From: Tillus elongatus
Lineage: Eukaryota > Arthropoda > Insecta > Coleoptera > Cleridae
NCBI GenBank assembly: GCA_964006375.1
Contig: OZ023267.1
Location: forward strand, 18,589,971-18,653,970
Reading direction: 5' to 3'
Length of the DNA: 64,000 bases
In this document: positions 10,834-26,040 of the stretch, one piece after another
Layout of the letters: each line of letters starts with the position of its first letter
Position numbering within the stretch: the first letter of the stretch is position 1
Position numbers and translations under genes: made by a program
Notes under the pieces: model-generated
The model's input: only the letters and a program-made list of their open reading frames with translations
Databases searched by the model: none
Told to the model about the DNA's origin: nothing

Positions 10834-12100
10834 CTTTTTTCTTTTTCCTTTTCTTTTAACGTCGCTCTGTTTCCGCAACTATGGCCAATCACTGCTGCCA
10901 GGGAGCAGTTTCACCTCACTATCCTGGAAAATTTACCGAACCTCTGCCTTTCTATAAGGAGCATAGGAATGTTTCGAGTCCCCAGCATCGCATGGGACCG
11001 ACGGCTTTACGCTCACTCTGAAGGGCGGAACGTGCAGACATTCAACTTGCTCAAATACAATGCCACAATCTCGGTTGATGTTGATTTTACACCATGTACT
11101 GAAAAACTGAAAGGGGACCCCCAAGAATCGAGCCTGGGAACCTTGAGTCCAGAGTAGAGATGGCAAAGGATCTTTTCGAAGAGTCGGATCACCGGCACCG
11201 GATCTTTTTGAAGATCCGGAACCTTGAACCGGTTCTTGAATCCCAATGAATCTCTGTCTGGCGTGACTGTGACTTGATACATACTGCATTCAGTAAGATC
11301 GACCAAAACCAAAGAGGTGATCAAGAGCGAGAACCTATTATACGGATTGAAATATATATCCAAGATTATATGAATGTGTTAAAAAAAGATGATGTCTTAT
11401 GGCTACTTCAGTGCCATGTGCAAGAATTTTTAGTAAAAGCGGTGAAATTGTAACGGAAACAAGAACTCCATTGAGAAAAAAAAACAAATGAAAAAATATT
11501 TTTACATGTTAATATGTAATAAATGTTTAAAAAAAAATGAATGTATAATTATATTTCTATTGTTGCTATTATTACCTACTATTGGATAAGTAAGTAATTT
11601 ACACAATATGTAGGTACAAGAAAAATATATTCTACAAACGATATAATATATACCCAATAAAAAATATCAAACCTTCAATAATCTAAATACTTAAATTACA
11701 ACACGCAGGCTTCTAAGTTGAATTCTGAATTTTTAAGGGTTCGGATCTCGGTTCGTGTTATCTAGGAGTGCCTTATTCAACCCGAATCTTTTGATTCTCT
11801 TTTCGTTTCTTACAGAGCGGTGATTTGAGAGCCGAGAACGAGAACGTAACAGCGGATCAGCCGGATCAGTCATAACATACGTCAGAGTACCAGAGTCAGG
11901 GTCAATAGCGATCGGTTCGTTGCCTCACGACTCACGACTCAGGACAGATCAAACTCGGATTCAGGATCCGTCATTCATAATTTTAAGAGTCGGTTCATTC
12001 CGATCTTTTTAAAGATCCGAATCTTTGAACCGGTTCAGATCTGATCCGGGCATCTCTAGACCAGAGCCACACGTTCTCACCACTGGACCAACGAGACTCT
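10834..12100 (-). mobile_element. tRNA-derived SINE copy 1, split by a hAT-like MITE
   Basis: Read on the minus strand, the head (12100-12067) has an A-box-like TTGGTCCAGTGG, followed after the insertion by a B-box-like GGCTCGATTC near 11130. The body and A-rich tail run to 10834. Flanks AAAACTAATAAG (10822-10833) and AAAAATTATAAG (12101-12112) look like a 12-bp target duplication with two differences. The body matches copies at 13866-14155 and 47080-47428. Confidence 0.7.
11155..12058. mobile_element. hAT-like non-autonomous element (MITE), 904 bp
   Basis: Ends are TAGAGATGGC and the complement of TAGAGATGCC. The flanks GTCCAGAG (11147-11154) and GACCAGAG (12059-12066) form an 8-bp target duplication with one difference, as expected for hAT. 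Subterminal regions carry repeated CCGGTTC and the palindrome-like GGATCTTTTTGAAGATCC. The interior has no transposase frame. Confidence 0.72.
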
Positions 12101-12112
12101 AAAAATTATAAG

Positions 12113-12659
12113 TTTAATAATAATATAAAACGTAAAGAAAGCACATTTGTTGCGCATCAATTTGGTATGGAAAGCAACATCAGGCAGTGAAGGTTTTGCT
12201 TGAAATTTAAGATGGGTGAAGAAGGAAAAATTTAGGGTCAAGAGATGATAGTGATTTAAAATTTGAAGTGTGTCATTAGATGGATGTGAAACATATTTAA
12301 AGCACTGATTGCAAAATCATGTCTAAATACCCCACAAGTCGCAGGATTTATTTTTATTGTCATATTGTACAATTACAAACAATAAAGATTATTATTATTA
12401 TAAATCAGTGGTTTGTATGGTACATGGTAGCATCACCTTATTAAAAACATATAGTCTCGATCATCTCATTGTTTTTTTTATAATAAAAATGCATGAAGTA
12501 CATTTCAATATGGCACACCATTCGCAGTAACGGCAACTTGTTCCGTGTTTCAAAGCTATATGGACGGACGATGGTATTGTGTTTTAATATTGTCGAATCC
12601 TGACGCCTAACATCACCGTGTCCCACCCTGTCCTTGATTAGCCTGCAACTTCCCTTCAT
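12113..12659. other. Unassigned stretch
   Basis: No gene recognised. A frame at 12441-12761 (minus) has no known relatives. Confidence 0.4.
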
Positions 12660-13440
12660 GCCTACAACAGCCACCAGACGCGCAGGTACCGACAGTGGCG
12701 CCCGTGTGTCAGGTGTCATCAAGCGGCAACAACCGAGAGAGGCAGCTACAAGAGAGTCCAAAACTCGATCACTTCCTCGTCATCCAGCGTTCGGTGAGGT
12801 CGTGTCAAGACAGGCTGAACCGTGAGCGGTAGTCAGACACAGCATGATAGTTGATTATGCTGTGGTCATACCAAAGTTAACTTCGTCGTCGTCCAGAGGT
12901 TAGGGAGCATCATAGGAAGATCGCCTGGCCCGCGCCCGTAGTGAAGACATCAAAACCCACGGTTGTCACCTTGATTCGTGGACACATGTCAGTGAGCCTC
13001 GTTGTGGGAAAAACCAGTCTTCCGACGAGCGACTGACCCGTAATTAGAAGTCCCTTCAACCGCGGAATCAACACACCGCAATCCACATCTGTCACCTCGA
13101 CACGTGAAACACCTTAGCCCATTTGGATGACGCCCCCAGCTACCAGCGACATCATCCACGTGCTGGTTACGGCAACATACACATCTCCAATCGTAACTCA
13201 CCCAATCATTTTTGTATGTAAATTTGTAACTCTCATATTAAATTGTTATTGTTTTACCACTTGTAGTCATTATAAGTATGCGCCCACAATAAACAATTCC
13301 TCTGGTCCTTCTACAGTATATAAACGTGTACTAGAACCATTATGATAGTCTGTCTAAACTAATAATGCTAATGCCCGCACTTTAGTTTAATTCAAACATT
13401 TAGTATTTCGCGACAATACGTTTAGCCTTTTTCTGAACCG
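12660..13440. repeat. Anonymous repeat D, copy A, without TAH insertion
   Basis: Matches 22000-22485 plus 23944-24185 in order and orientation, for example around GTTGATTATGCTGT and TCGTGCTGGTTACGGCAA-type segments. GC-richer than the surroundings. No protein frame runs the length. It ends where a mariner fragment starts, just after TTTTTCTGAAC. Confidence 0.65.
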
Positions 13441-13860
13441 TACAGATGGCGCTGGCTGATAATCAACGACACAGTTAATACTTCTGCATACAAAGAAGTC
13501 TGGCAAAGTTCCCTCGGATTATTTTCACACTGCATAGAGCAATTTCGTTTGCTAACGTACCTATTCAACCAAAAATGGGCTTCATTGCTGAACACAAGTT
13601 CTCCGTGAAAAAATTGATCAGTTTGCAACAGTTCGTGAGCCCAATCAGCAAAGAAACGACGCAAGCCATGGTCATTGTGCTTTAATTCTTGACCTTCTCA
13701 TGTAAACCAAGATCTTTACGTAAACGTTTCCATGTGATGGACGGACAAACTCCGAGTTCTTGTGAACGACGACGAATTTACAAATTTGGACTTTCATTCA
13801 ACTTCAGTCACAAATGCGACATCTGCTTCGGTACTAGCTTTTTTCGGGGTCCTTATGTTA
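13441..13860 (-). pseudogene. mariner-like transposase fragment
   Basis: Minus-strand frame 13422-13664 contains FSNEAHFWLN, the block around the first catalytic Asp of insect mariner-like transposases. Here the Asp is replaced by Asn. Upstream sequence to about 13850 continues the N-terminal side in shifted frames (RTPKKAS-like residues near 13835). The second and third catalytic blocks are missing, so it is inactive. Confidence 0.65.
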
Positions 13861-13865
13861 TATAA

Positions 13866-14155
13866 AATTTTTATCTCTTCAACGTCACGTTTTTTTCATT
13901 TCCGCTACTATGACCAACGATCACCAACGCTAGGGAGCAGTATCAGCCCACTATCCTGAAAATTTCCGTAAGGAGGGTAGGCATCTTTAACGTGCCCACA
14001 ATTTTTTTCCTTTCGGCTCGTCCGCGTCTTTGTCGACCCGATAGTACCGCAGCCTTGCGCTTATTGTGCATGACATGTCCACCATGTGTGGTACACGAAT
14101 TCGACGGCTTTACGCTCCCTCCGAAGAGTGGAACGTGCAAGCATTCAACTTGCTC
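13866..14155 (-). mobile_element. tRNA-derived SINE copy 2, 5'-truncated
   Basis: Body and tail match the other two SINE copies (GGGAGCAGT...CACTATCCTG region in plus orientation). The tRNA head is missing beyond 14155. A short LINE-C end interrupts it at about 14007-14082. Confidence 0.6.
14007..14082 (-). mobile_element. LINE-C 3' end, about 75 bp
   Basis: Matches the 3' end of the LINE at 35631-36345 (GGCTGCGGT...GACGCGGA motifs on the minus strand) and the insertion at 52612-52683. The T-run at 14007-14015 is the A-tail in reverse. Confidence 0.6.
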
Positions 14156-14156
14156 A

Positions 14157-14790
14157 AAATCGGACGGGGTTTTCCGGGAAAATTTTAAGTTTTCTTTCGA
14201 AAAAAACTTTTTTCTCCGAAAATTACAAAGCTCATTTAATGAAATTAAATGGATATAGTGCTTTAGGAGAGACCTTCATACATACCAAAATTCAACTTTC
14301 TAAGTTTATAGAAAATTGTTCTATTCAAATTTTGAAATTTCTTTCGAAAAAAAATTTTTTCTCCGAAAATTACAAAGTTATTTTAATGAAATTTGGTGGG
14401 TATCTTGCATTAGGAACGACCTTACTACATACCAAAATTAAATTTTCTAAGTTAATAGAAAATTGAGTTAATCAAATTTGAAGCATTTAATAAAAATTCA
14501 CTATCTTAACGCACTTGCTGCCTCCTGAACTTTTTATTAATAGCTCAGACGAGTTTAGCCAGCCCTATCGAACCAGTTTTTCCAAAAAAAATTGATTTTT
14601 CGGAAAAAAAATATCGCAAAAAATAACAATGTTATTTTGATGGCATTTTGTTGGTATGTTTCACTCATAAATACCTTACTACGTAACAAATTTCAACTTT
14701 CTAGGTTTATAGAAAATTGAGTTATACAAATTTGAAATGTTTTTAATGAAAATTCGCTACCATAACGCAATTGCTGCGTCCCGAAATTTT
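14157..14790 (+). repeat. TAH body and module variants in tandem
   Basis: Partial bodies (GTTTTCCGGGAAAATTTT) followed by two module ends: a diverged hairpin at about 14510-14524 (GCCTCC instead of GCGTCC) and another at about 14765-14780. Segments around TTTCTTTCGAAAAAAA are repeated. Confidence 0.55.
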
Positions 14791-15310
14791 CTTTCTTAAA
14801 AATGTTATGTTGAAAACGTAACAGACAGTTTGTTACTACACAAGGTTACAGTAATTTTTTTCTCTAATAAAAAGTTATGACTTACAGAAAAATGAAGTAA
14901 AAGTGTGATAGTATAATTTTTTAGAATTCATTTAGTTCTGTTTTATAAGTAAATTAGAAGAGATTTTCTTTAATTAAAAAAGCCAGCATACCAAAAATTA
15001 CATCATAATTTAGTATTTTCATCAGCATTATACAGCCTCGAGCGTCTCAGCATGACTCTAATAATTTCCCCAAATCACTTGGTTTCTTTTTAATATACAG
15101 CAATTGCTTTGACATTTAATTTCTTATGAAAAAGTGAACCGAAAAGAGTATTGGTATAAACCCTTATAAAATGCTTTTAATTTTAATATAAGATTTTTAA
15201 ATTGCTTTGGATTTGTGCCTACAATAAATAATTGTCTGAGTATATTTATTTTTAAGAGAGTTTTCATACAGAAAATTTTGCTTGGAGAGAAAAGTAAGTT
15301 TCGAATTAAA
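14791..15310. other. Unassigned AT-rich stretch
   Basis: Nothing recognised. Confidence 0.4.
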
Positions 15311-15521
<211 letters not shown>

Positions 15522-15998
15522 CTGCCCAGAAGTCCGGAATAAAGTTAATATACCCTTAACCTTTAACTTTTGGGGAAAACACTCGGACACGTCAATTTAG
15601 TTTTATATATGCTCACATTTTGACGTTTATTTGTTTTTTTTTTATATGCATTTGTCAAAGATATGACCACATCGATATTTTTTTAAATGGAAACATACAA
15701 CTTGTGATTCATCATTTGAAAGCTCTCGTACAGTATGCTCATAAATTTTGGCGCGATTCCGTCAAGCTACTTCAAAATCGCGATTGTTAAAGTTTAAAAA
15801 AAATCCCTGTTTAAATAAGCGGAAATGATAAAACATTGATGTGTTTCTTACTTTTCTAGGTAAGAAATTTTCATTGTTTCACGTTCTGTCATTTTGTGAC
15901 ATTGTAACAATACATAGTTATGGTTTATTTGTTATTTATTTTGCCAAAAAAATAAATAAAATGTAACGCAGCAAAACAAAAATCAACAAAAAGGCTGT

Positions 15999-17083
15999 TT
16001 AACGCGGCAAAGGCTGGAAATGTCTTCCACCCTCTACTTGGCATGCTCCCAGACGATGGTAAAATCCGTCGACGGAATTCCGAATGGCTTCATCCGGTAT
16101 GTTATGTGTCTCCAATCTAATTTTGTTTTTCAAATCTTCAATATTATTTGGCCTATTTTGGTAAACTTTTTTCTTTTAAATATCCCCAAAGAAAGTAGTC
16201 TAGAGGCGTTAAGTCTGGGGACCTCGGTGGCAATTCAATTGTACCACGTCGTCCAATCCAGCGACCTGGAAATATCTGATCTAAATATCTTGTCACATTG
16301 ACACCAAAATGCGGGGGAGCACCATCTTGCCCAAACCAAATTGTTTCATTAGGTATATCTGGATCACTTCATTGGGAAAAATTACAGCTAGAGCAGGCAT
16401 CAACTCGAAGGTTAATAAATCTAGGTACCGTTCAGCTGTGAGGTTTCCTTCAAAAAAGAATGGCCCTAAAATTCCGTTATTAATGATACCTGCCCATACA
16501 TTTACTTTCTGCGGCCGCTGAGTATGCGCTTCAAATATCCATCGTGGATTTTCTTGACTCCAGAAACGATAATTATGTCTGTTAACCACCCCGTTGAAAT
16601 AGAAAGTACTTCATTAGAAAATAATATGTTCTGTGGAAACCTATTATTCTCGTCACACCGTCTCATCATTTCTTCGCAAAATTTCGAACGCCTGTCATAG
16701 TCATCTTCTAAAAGCTCTTGGGCAAGTTATACTTTATAAGGGTGGTATTTTTCTGCTTTCAAAAATCTTCCAATAGTACGTCTAGATGTATCATGATTTT
16801 GAGCCAATGAAACTGTTGAAACATGCGGATTATCCTGCAGAGATAATGCAATATCTAAGTTTTCATCGTCGCCTAAAACACGTGGCCGTCCATTCCTAGG
16901 CAAGTCATTTACGGTGCCATGTTCATCAAATTTGTAAAATATTTTACTAACAGTGCCCTGTGAACTTTGTTTTTCCGGATATTTAGCATTAAATAATGTG
17001 CACACTTCACTTTGACTTCTTATTTTATCTCCACATCCTAACAATATCAAGACTTCGATACGTTGCCTTTCCGACAAAACCAT
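15999..17083 (-). pseudogene. DD41D-like transposase, frameshifted
   Basis: Starts MVLSERQRIEVL at 17083 and is open for 118 codons through the helix-turn-helix region to YHPYK. Further open blocks are 16589-16293 and then shifted frames to a stop near 15999. The second catalytic block reads WFGQDGAPP and the third SPDLTPLDYFLWG, 41 residues apart. At least two frame shifts, plus an altered first-Asp region near 16620 (LFSNE-like). Dead, but homologous to the intact protein at 2465-3553. Confidence 0.75.
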
Positions 17084-17141
17084 TTTTGTTTAGAAACTTA
17101 CAATACTACAATAATACTTCCGAAATACTCTGCGAACATAA

Positions 17142-18146
17142 ATATTACTGATGATTTGGTATGGTGATATCTGTAGAACACAGGCACAAGTTGTTAACCT
17201 ATTTAATAAAAAAAAGATACATTCACAGTTTCGTGATTATAGACACGTTAAACCACTGCCTAGCAGACCCAAGTTTGTTAAAGAAGATGTAAAACTCTAT
17301 ATTTTATCAGCTTGTCAAGAAGAACCAACAACTTCTACCCGTCAAGTTGCACGTGGAAATGATGTTAGTCAATCAACAGTTTTAAGGTGTCTCAAAAACA
17401 AAACAAAAATGCATCCCTATAAACTACAACACGTTCAAGAGTTGATTGACGGTGATTCTGATAGAAGACTGCAATTTTGTGAACAACTGCTGGACATGTT
17501 ACATAGAAATGTTATTTCTTCTGTTTTCCGATGAAGCAACATTTCTTTTGAATGGCGACGTAAACAGGCAAAAGTGCAGATACTGGGCTGCCGAAAACCC
17601 CCACTGGATGCGACAAACACACACTCAGCGTCCTCAAAAGTTTAACGTTTGGGCTGGTATTATTGGTGATCACGTATTATTGGTGATCACCTGTTTTTTA
17701 TAAAAAATCTAAATGGTCCAAGATATTCAAAAATGCTAAGAGAACAGGTTGTCCCAATGTTATCAGAATTGTATCCAAATGTAATGGAACCTAATATTCC
17801 CCATAAAAGGATATGGTTTCAACAAGACGGTGCACCGACCCACTTTTCTCTTCAACTACGGGAGTATTTAGACGAAGTCTTTCCACAAAGGTGGATTGGA
17901 CGAAGAGGTTTCATAGAATGGCCCGCTAGATCACCAGATCTTACACCTCTTGATTTCTTTTTATGGGGATACCTTAAAAACAGAGTGTATAAAACACAAC
18001 CTGCTGATTTAGATGATTTGAAAATGAAAATAACAGAAATTAGGAACGTAACGCCTGACGTGTTGAACAGAGTTAGGGAAGAATTCCAGAGCAGATTATT
18101 TCGCTGTGTGCAAGTGAATGGAGAACATTTTGAACATTTATTATAG
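17142..18146 (+). pseudogene. DD41D-like transposase, 5'-truncated and frameshifted
   Basis: Homology starts at the ILLMIWYGD block, about ten residues inside the expected N-terminus. It runs through MHPYKLQHVQEL, a shift near 17525, LFSDEATF (first Asp), a short duplicated GDHVLLVI region near 17680 with another shift, then WFQQDGAPTHF and SPDLTPLDFFLWG (41-residue spacing) to a stop at 18146. It is a different lineage from its minus-strand neighbour, not a mirror copy. Confidence 0.78.
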
Positions 18147-18500
18147 GAAAGGGACGTTTTTATTAAGTTTATTTTCGAAACTTCAATTTTCGGGGTAAAC
18201 TGTTTAGTTTTAATATTCCGGTATAAAATTTCCACCTGTATTGAAAACTGTAATATTAGACAATACAGATGGGATATCTCCGCATTCAGAAAAATGTGAT
18301 CCATCGAATTGTGATTAAAAAATGTAGGGTTGCTATTTAAAAAAAATGTATAATATGGTGGGCGTAAAATGGTGGGAGTTTAATTTTTTAATTATAATTA
18401 TAAGATAATGTTTGACAAATTAAACTTCACAGGTCTCAGCGTTTTCCACAAAAACTATTTTTTGCGGATAAATGAATTTTATTCCTTTAGCTTCCCTGTT

Positions 18501-19430
18501 TGTCTAACATTTTTTATTAATTTTAGATTCTTCTCATTAACGTGGTGATATGTTGAAAAACTAAAGTAAAAACCAGCATAATAACAAGTTTTTCAGGTAA
18601 TGAAGATAAGAAACGACAGTGCTGCCAAAATTGATACAAAGCTAAACGGCCAAAAGACCTAACAAGGAGGTATGTCCATGTATCTTGGCAATATTGATAT
18701 TATAGGATGAGATAGAAACAATCTCTGTGAAACCAGAGTGTCTCTAGGTCTGTATTCAGCATGGAGCGATATCACCAATGGCAACAACAATCAATAAATG
18801 GTTTTAAACATTTATGGTGGATTGAAGTCCAATCCATTTTCACTACATATAAGGTAATATTTTCTTGAAGCAATAAATGTCACAAAGGCAAAATTACCCT
18901 GTTGGTAATGGCAAGTACTCAAACAATTTTATCGTTCGTATTTATCGTATATATTTTCATCAAACCCTCGCCGTTCCCATTTATTGCCTTATAAAAGTCA
19001 ATATACGAAGGGTTATCGTTGGAAAATTACACATAATTATGGCGGATTTAATATTTATATCGATTTTTGCATAAAACCAGACTAGAAGAGTTGAGTGCGT
19101 GTACAGGTATATTTAAAGGCAATTCCATAAATTTAAAAACTGTCTTCACATTTCAGGATCTAAGTAACAGTTATGATTTAGTGTGTATAAATTGGGTCGC
19201 GTCGTAACTATGAAAGCCGAAAGTTGGGTGAAAAGTGTAATCTATGATTTGCTATATATACTCCAGGAAGTTAATGTAAACCCCAGTAGGAGAAGCTTTA
19301 AATCTTTAAAAATAATAATTATGATTAGTCATTAAAAAAAACAAATTTTGCTGCATGGAACAACTAGACCAAAATTATTTTACTTCCACATTGTCACAAC
19401 GTTAAATAATTTGAAAGATATTTCGTTTAA
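18501..19430. other. Single-copy stretch
   Basis: No gene recognised. A 65-codon frame at 18877-19074 has no recognisable features. Confidence 0.4.
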
Positions 19431-19764
<334 letters not shown>

Positions 19765-19787
<23 letters not shown>

Positions 19788-20885
19788 AAGTCGTATGTTG
19801 TCGTGAGCAGAATTGAGAAAGCTTTAAACTGAGGTGTCACTCAACATAGGGTGCCATTTAAAATTGAAGTGTTTTTCACCCCCCCTGCCGGAAGTCTTAC
19901 CATTGTAACCTCTCTATTAGTGAATTTTCATAATTTTCTTAATGAAAATTCACTAAAAAGTCGTATGTTGTCGTGAGCAGAACTGAGAAAGCTTTAAACT
20001 GAGGTATCACTCAACATAGGGTGCCATTTAAAATTGAAGTGTTTTTCATGCCCCTGCCGGAAGTCTTACCATTAATACCTCTCTATTAGTGAATTTTCAT
20101 AATTTTCTTAATGAAAATTAACTAAAAAGGCGTATGTTGTCGTGAGCAGAACTGAGAAGGCTTTAAACTGAGGTGTCATTCAACATAGGGTGCCATTTAA
20201 AATTTTGAAGTGTTTTCACGCCCCTGCCGGAAATCTTACCATTGATACCTCTCTATTAGTGAATTTTCTTAATTTTCGTAATCAAAATTTACTAAAAAGT
20301 CGTATGTTGTCGTGAGGAGAACTAAGAAAGCTTTAAACTGAGGTGTCACTCAACATAGAGTGCCATTTAAAATTGAAGTGTTTTTCACGCCCCTGTCGGA
20401 AGTCTTACCATTGATACCTCTCTATTAGTGACTTTTCTTAATGAAAATTCACTAAAATTCGTATGTTGTCGTGAGCAGAATTGATAAAGCTTTAAACTAA
20501 GGTGTCACTCAACATAGATTGCCATTTAAAATTGAAGTGTTTTTCACGCCCCTGTCGGAAGTCTTACCATTGATACCTCTCTATTAGTGACTTTTCTTAA
20601 TGAAAATTCACTAAAATTCGTATGTTGTCGTGAGCAGAATTGATAAAGCTTTAAACTAAGGTGTCACTCAACATAGGGTGCCATTTAAAATTGAAGTGTT
20701 TTTCGCGCCCTTGCCGGAAGTCTCACCATTGATACCTCTCTATTAGTGAATTTTCTTAATTTTCTTAATGAAATTCACTAAAAAGTCGTATGTTGTCGTG
20801 AGCAGAATTAAGAAAGCTTTAAACTGAGATGTCACTCAACATAGGGTGCCATTTAAAATTGAAGTGTTTTTCACGCCACTGCCTA
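19765..20885. repeat. Tandem array, seven units of 159-170 bp
   Basis: The marker TCGTATGTTGTCGTGAG recurs at about 19791, 19961, 20130, 20300, 20459, 20618 and 20786, giving spacings of 170, 169, 170, 159, 159 and 168. Each internal unit carries the TAH foldback TTAGTGAATTTTC plus complement at its boundary, then about 120 bp of unrelated sequence with GGGTGCCATTTAAAATTGA. The two 159-bp units share a deletion inside the foldback and are nearly identical, indicating a later local duplication. The last unit breaks off at CACGCCACTGCC. Confidence 0.9.
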
Positions 20886-21995
20886 AGGAGTAGGTTCGCA
20901 GACACCAAAACTTACGCCATCATGTATCTCACTTGAAAACAAAGTCGTTTTTTAATTCCCATAGTTTTCCAGGTGGAAAGTTTTAACTGGGATACCCTAT
21001 ATAAATGAACCCTTGAGAATAACAAACTACTTTTCGATGATACAAACACACCATGTTCTAACTCTTAGATAGCACAGTCTTCAGTCTACTGTCGTTCTGT
21101 TGTTTTTGAGAACCCGACAAACTAACACGTTGTATGTGCTTGGTTTTTACAACGAAAGTTGCAACAACTCATTTTGAAAATTCTAATCTGTCAGGAGCAA
21201 ACTCAGCCTCACGAGAGATGACATGCGGTGTAAATTGTGTCATTACTTAATAAATAAGCAGAGATATTAATTTTCCGTTTATGCAAAAACAGCTTTATAG
21301 TAAAGTACAGGCTGCAAAACTTTGTTGACGCTTCGTGGCTTTTAAAATGATCCAGGAAAAGTACGAGTTTATTAAATATGATGATGCCATTATTCAGTTT
21401 TCTCGTGCCAACTATTTTAGCTTTTTGTAGATTTTTTTGCAATTATGCGGTCTGATTTAATATTAAATCTGGAGTTCCGTTTGTTAGAAAAGCCACCGCC
21501 GTGGGGTAGTTGGTTGCACATTTCTTTCAGAACCTCTTTGCATAAATTATATTTTAATAAAAGTTAGTTCTCTCCATGTCAAGCTAATCTAGCAGTCGCC
21601 GACGTAAATATGTGAAACTTCCTACTGTATACGAACTAATTAGGGCGAGAATTAAAAACATTAAATGTTAAAACATAGCTAGTTTTCGTTTTAGCTAAAC
21701 AAAGTTAACTTCATTACACAAAAATAATGAATTTTTACTTCTGGGTTGCAACTCTTACATATGAGTCGCTCATTGCCATCTATGCCCAACCCTTCTAATT
21801 CTGGCACTAATCTGCCCATATTATTGGTAGTATTCTAATTTGGCAGTACCATATCTGCCCATCCATCTAAGTTGAACGAGATAGAGTAGTTTACGGAAGC
21901 TAATCTCACGGAAGCAGCTAAAAAATGTTCGAATTGTACACTATTTTATTATACAGCAGATTAGTAAAGTTAATACTTTAAACTACTTTACGACA
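20886..21995. other. Single-copy stretch
   Basis: No gene recognised. A minus-strand 77-codon frame (21209-21442) matches no known family. Confidence 0.4.
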
Positions 21996-21999
21996 CAAT

Positions 22000-22504
22000 T
22001 GGCAACAACAGCAACCTCCGGCGTACAACACTGGTATCCCTGTGACAGGTGTCATCAAGAGTCAGCAGCTACGAGATATCTCAAGATTAAACCACTTCCA
22101 TGTCGTCCAGCGTCCAGTAAGGTCATCCCGACCGGCTAAACCGTGAGTGTTGTCAGACACGGCATAATAGTTGATTATGCTGTCGTCATACCCAAGTTAA
22201 CTGCGTCGTCGTTCCAGCGGTCAGAGAGCATCAGAGGACACGTGGACAGGTCAGTGAGCCTCATCGTGGGAGAACCAATCTCCCGATGAGCGACTGATCC
22301 ATGTTAGTAGAAATTCATTCAACCACGGCATCAACACCGCAAGTCTTCACAGTCGCCATCTGGTCATGTGACACACCTTGGCCCTTTGGATGACAGCACC
22401 AGTTATCAGCGACACCATCGCGTGCTGGTTACGGCAATCTGCTTCTCCTTCTCCAATCGTAACTCACCCTTTTATTGTATATCATTATTGGATCACAATA
22501 TACA
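22000..22504. repeat. Anonymous repeat D, copy B, left part
   Basis: Aligns with about 12700-13205. The copy is split by the TAH element at 22505-23943. About 30 bp before the foldback (ATTGGATCACAATATACA) are not in copy A. Confidence 0.65.
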
Positions 22505-23943
<1,439 letters not shown>

Positions 23944-24185
23944 GTTTTTTGTATTTCACTTTGTAACTCATATTAAATTGTTATTACTTTATCACGTGTA
24001 TTCATAAATATGCTCCACAAACAATTCCTTTGGCCCTTCACGAGTGTTTAACGGGTAATTAGAACCACGATGATAGTCTCTATAAACTAGTAATGTTAAC
24101 GCGCGCATTTATTTTGATTTAAACATTTAGGTATCTCGCGGCATTACATTTAACCCATTCTGAACGAAATACGTTATATAGAGTC
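23944..24185. repeat. Anonymous repeat D, copy B, right part
   Basis: Aligns with about 13210-13440 (CTCATATTAAATTGTTATT and following). Confidence 0.65.
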
Positions 24186-24189
24186 ATTT

Positions 24190-25577
24190 TTATCAATAAA
24201 TAATCATAACTGAGTCTAGATTTTTATTTTTGTGTTCGACATCTCCAGATTATAAGGCACCAAGCCCACCTTTTATTAACATTAAATATTAGCTCACCAC
24301 TGGCTGGCTAGATCACTTTTCTTCTTACAATTAAAGTTTAATGTTTCCTCATTACATCATAAATAAGATAACCACTCGCTTTGAGGGTTATAATTTTGCC
24401 AGAAGATATTGAGCCTATAATTTATTATTTCATCTGTTATTGATTTTAACCACTATCCTTTCTCGTACTTAATTAACGCAGACGCATCATTTTTTCCGTT
24501 CGTACAAACGGAAGACACGACAGAATTTATAATGCCTCGTAGTCACGGCATCTTCCAATTGTTAGCCCCTATTCACCTAATAAGCGAGTAAACGAACAAT
24601 TAGTCGTCTTAGCTGACGAGTTTAATTACATCTTGTCGTTCCTCTTTTATCAATCATTGTACATGTAAGGCACGTTACACAGCGTTGTGCTCTAATTCTG
24701 GATTAGTATGATTGATAACCAGAAATGGTACAGCAGAGATATTGAATAATAGACCGTGAGAACCTTCCATATGCTGAACCAAAGTAAAAATAGTGGAGCT
24801 CTGCCGCAGGACAACAAAATGCGTCCAGCTATAGGCCGAATAAATACGGAGCAGAGTGAGTTTCTGTGTAACCGAAATAGATGGTTTGAATAGAGGGCGC
24901 TGGCATTTAAACCGCAGAATACATTATTATATTTGTCATTGTCTCCATTCAATTTGCCTAAATTCTTATTTGGATGCTGGGTACCGACGCCAATCCCTTA
25001 GAATGTTCTCGTTCCCCCGTTTGCCACTAATGGTAATGCAAACTAAACTCTGATACAAGAAACTTGGATATAAAACTCAAAGGATGTTGAATTTTCTGCG
25101 GGGGTTTGTGGGATTAAAGCTATGATGCGGACGTACCACGTAATTTAGTAAAGCAGACCTAATAATCCGGTTGCTCCAAGAATAAGAAATTGCATTTATA
25201 AATCTGATTTCCTATCTCAAGTACAAGACAGAGGAAAATCTGCATATTGTGTTTCTCGGGAATCACTGACGCGACAGAAGCCACACTTGATTAAATCACT
25301 CCTTCGGTACATGTTTAGATATTGCGTTTACTACGGAAGCAAGAAGCTTTCAAATAATTAATGCAGGAGTTTAAATGGATATTACAGTGGCGACTATCAA
25401 AAATTGTAAGCGTTGTATGAAAGTACATAATGGAGAATTTTAATAGACAATATCGTTTAATATTTAAAGGTAAATAACGGCTTAGAAAATGGAGAACAAA
25501 TTTAACTCAGTGGGATGAACCATAATTAGTCACTATCTCCCTGCACGTACTGGGAACTAGGTTTTCACTACAGGACG
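24190..25577. other. Single-copy stretch
   Basis: No gene recognised. Overlapping frames at 24692-24952 (minus) and 24856-25053 (plus) lack recognisable motifs. Confidence 0.4.
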
Positions 25578-26040
25578 TTTTTTAGTGAATTTTCTTTAAA
25601 AAATTCACTAATGGGGAGATTCCGACTTTTGAATTTTGAAAAAAATTTCTTCAAATGAGCGCTATTTAGGACCCCTGGAACCCAATACCTATAACTAAAA
25701 AAAATAATGAACTGATCTTGATAAAACTTGGTGAGTACCTTCCTTTCGCAAGTGTGTTGGATAAGTTCGTTAGCCAGGAAAATCCGCCGAGGTTTTCCCG
25801 GAAAATTTTGTTTTCTTTCGAAAAAAATCGAAAAAAAATTATTTCTCCGGAATTAACAGAGTAAGGGCAACCAAATTTCATACGCATACGGGTTTATATC
25901 ACTATAGGTAAGTTACCTACCAAAATTTAGCTATGTAGGTTAAAGGACGAAAAAGTTATAGGCATTTGAAGAAAAATAAATTGGGGATTTCCTCAAAACG
26001 TTAACGTTGCGATTTAAAACGTCAAAATTGGCAACATTTA

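Noticed and set aside
10933..11363. Overlapping minus-strand frames of 116-118 codons
   Set aside because: They cross from SINE body into the hAT-like MITE; no protein-like features.
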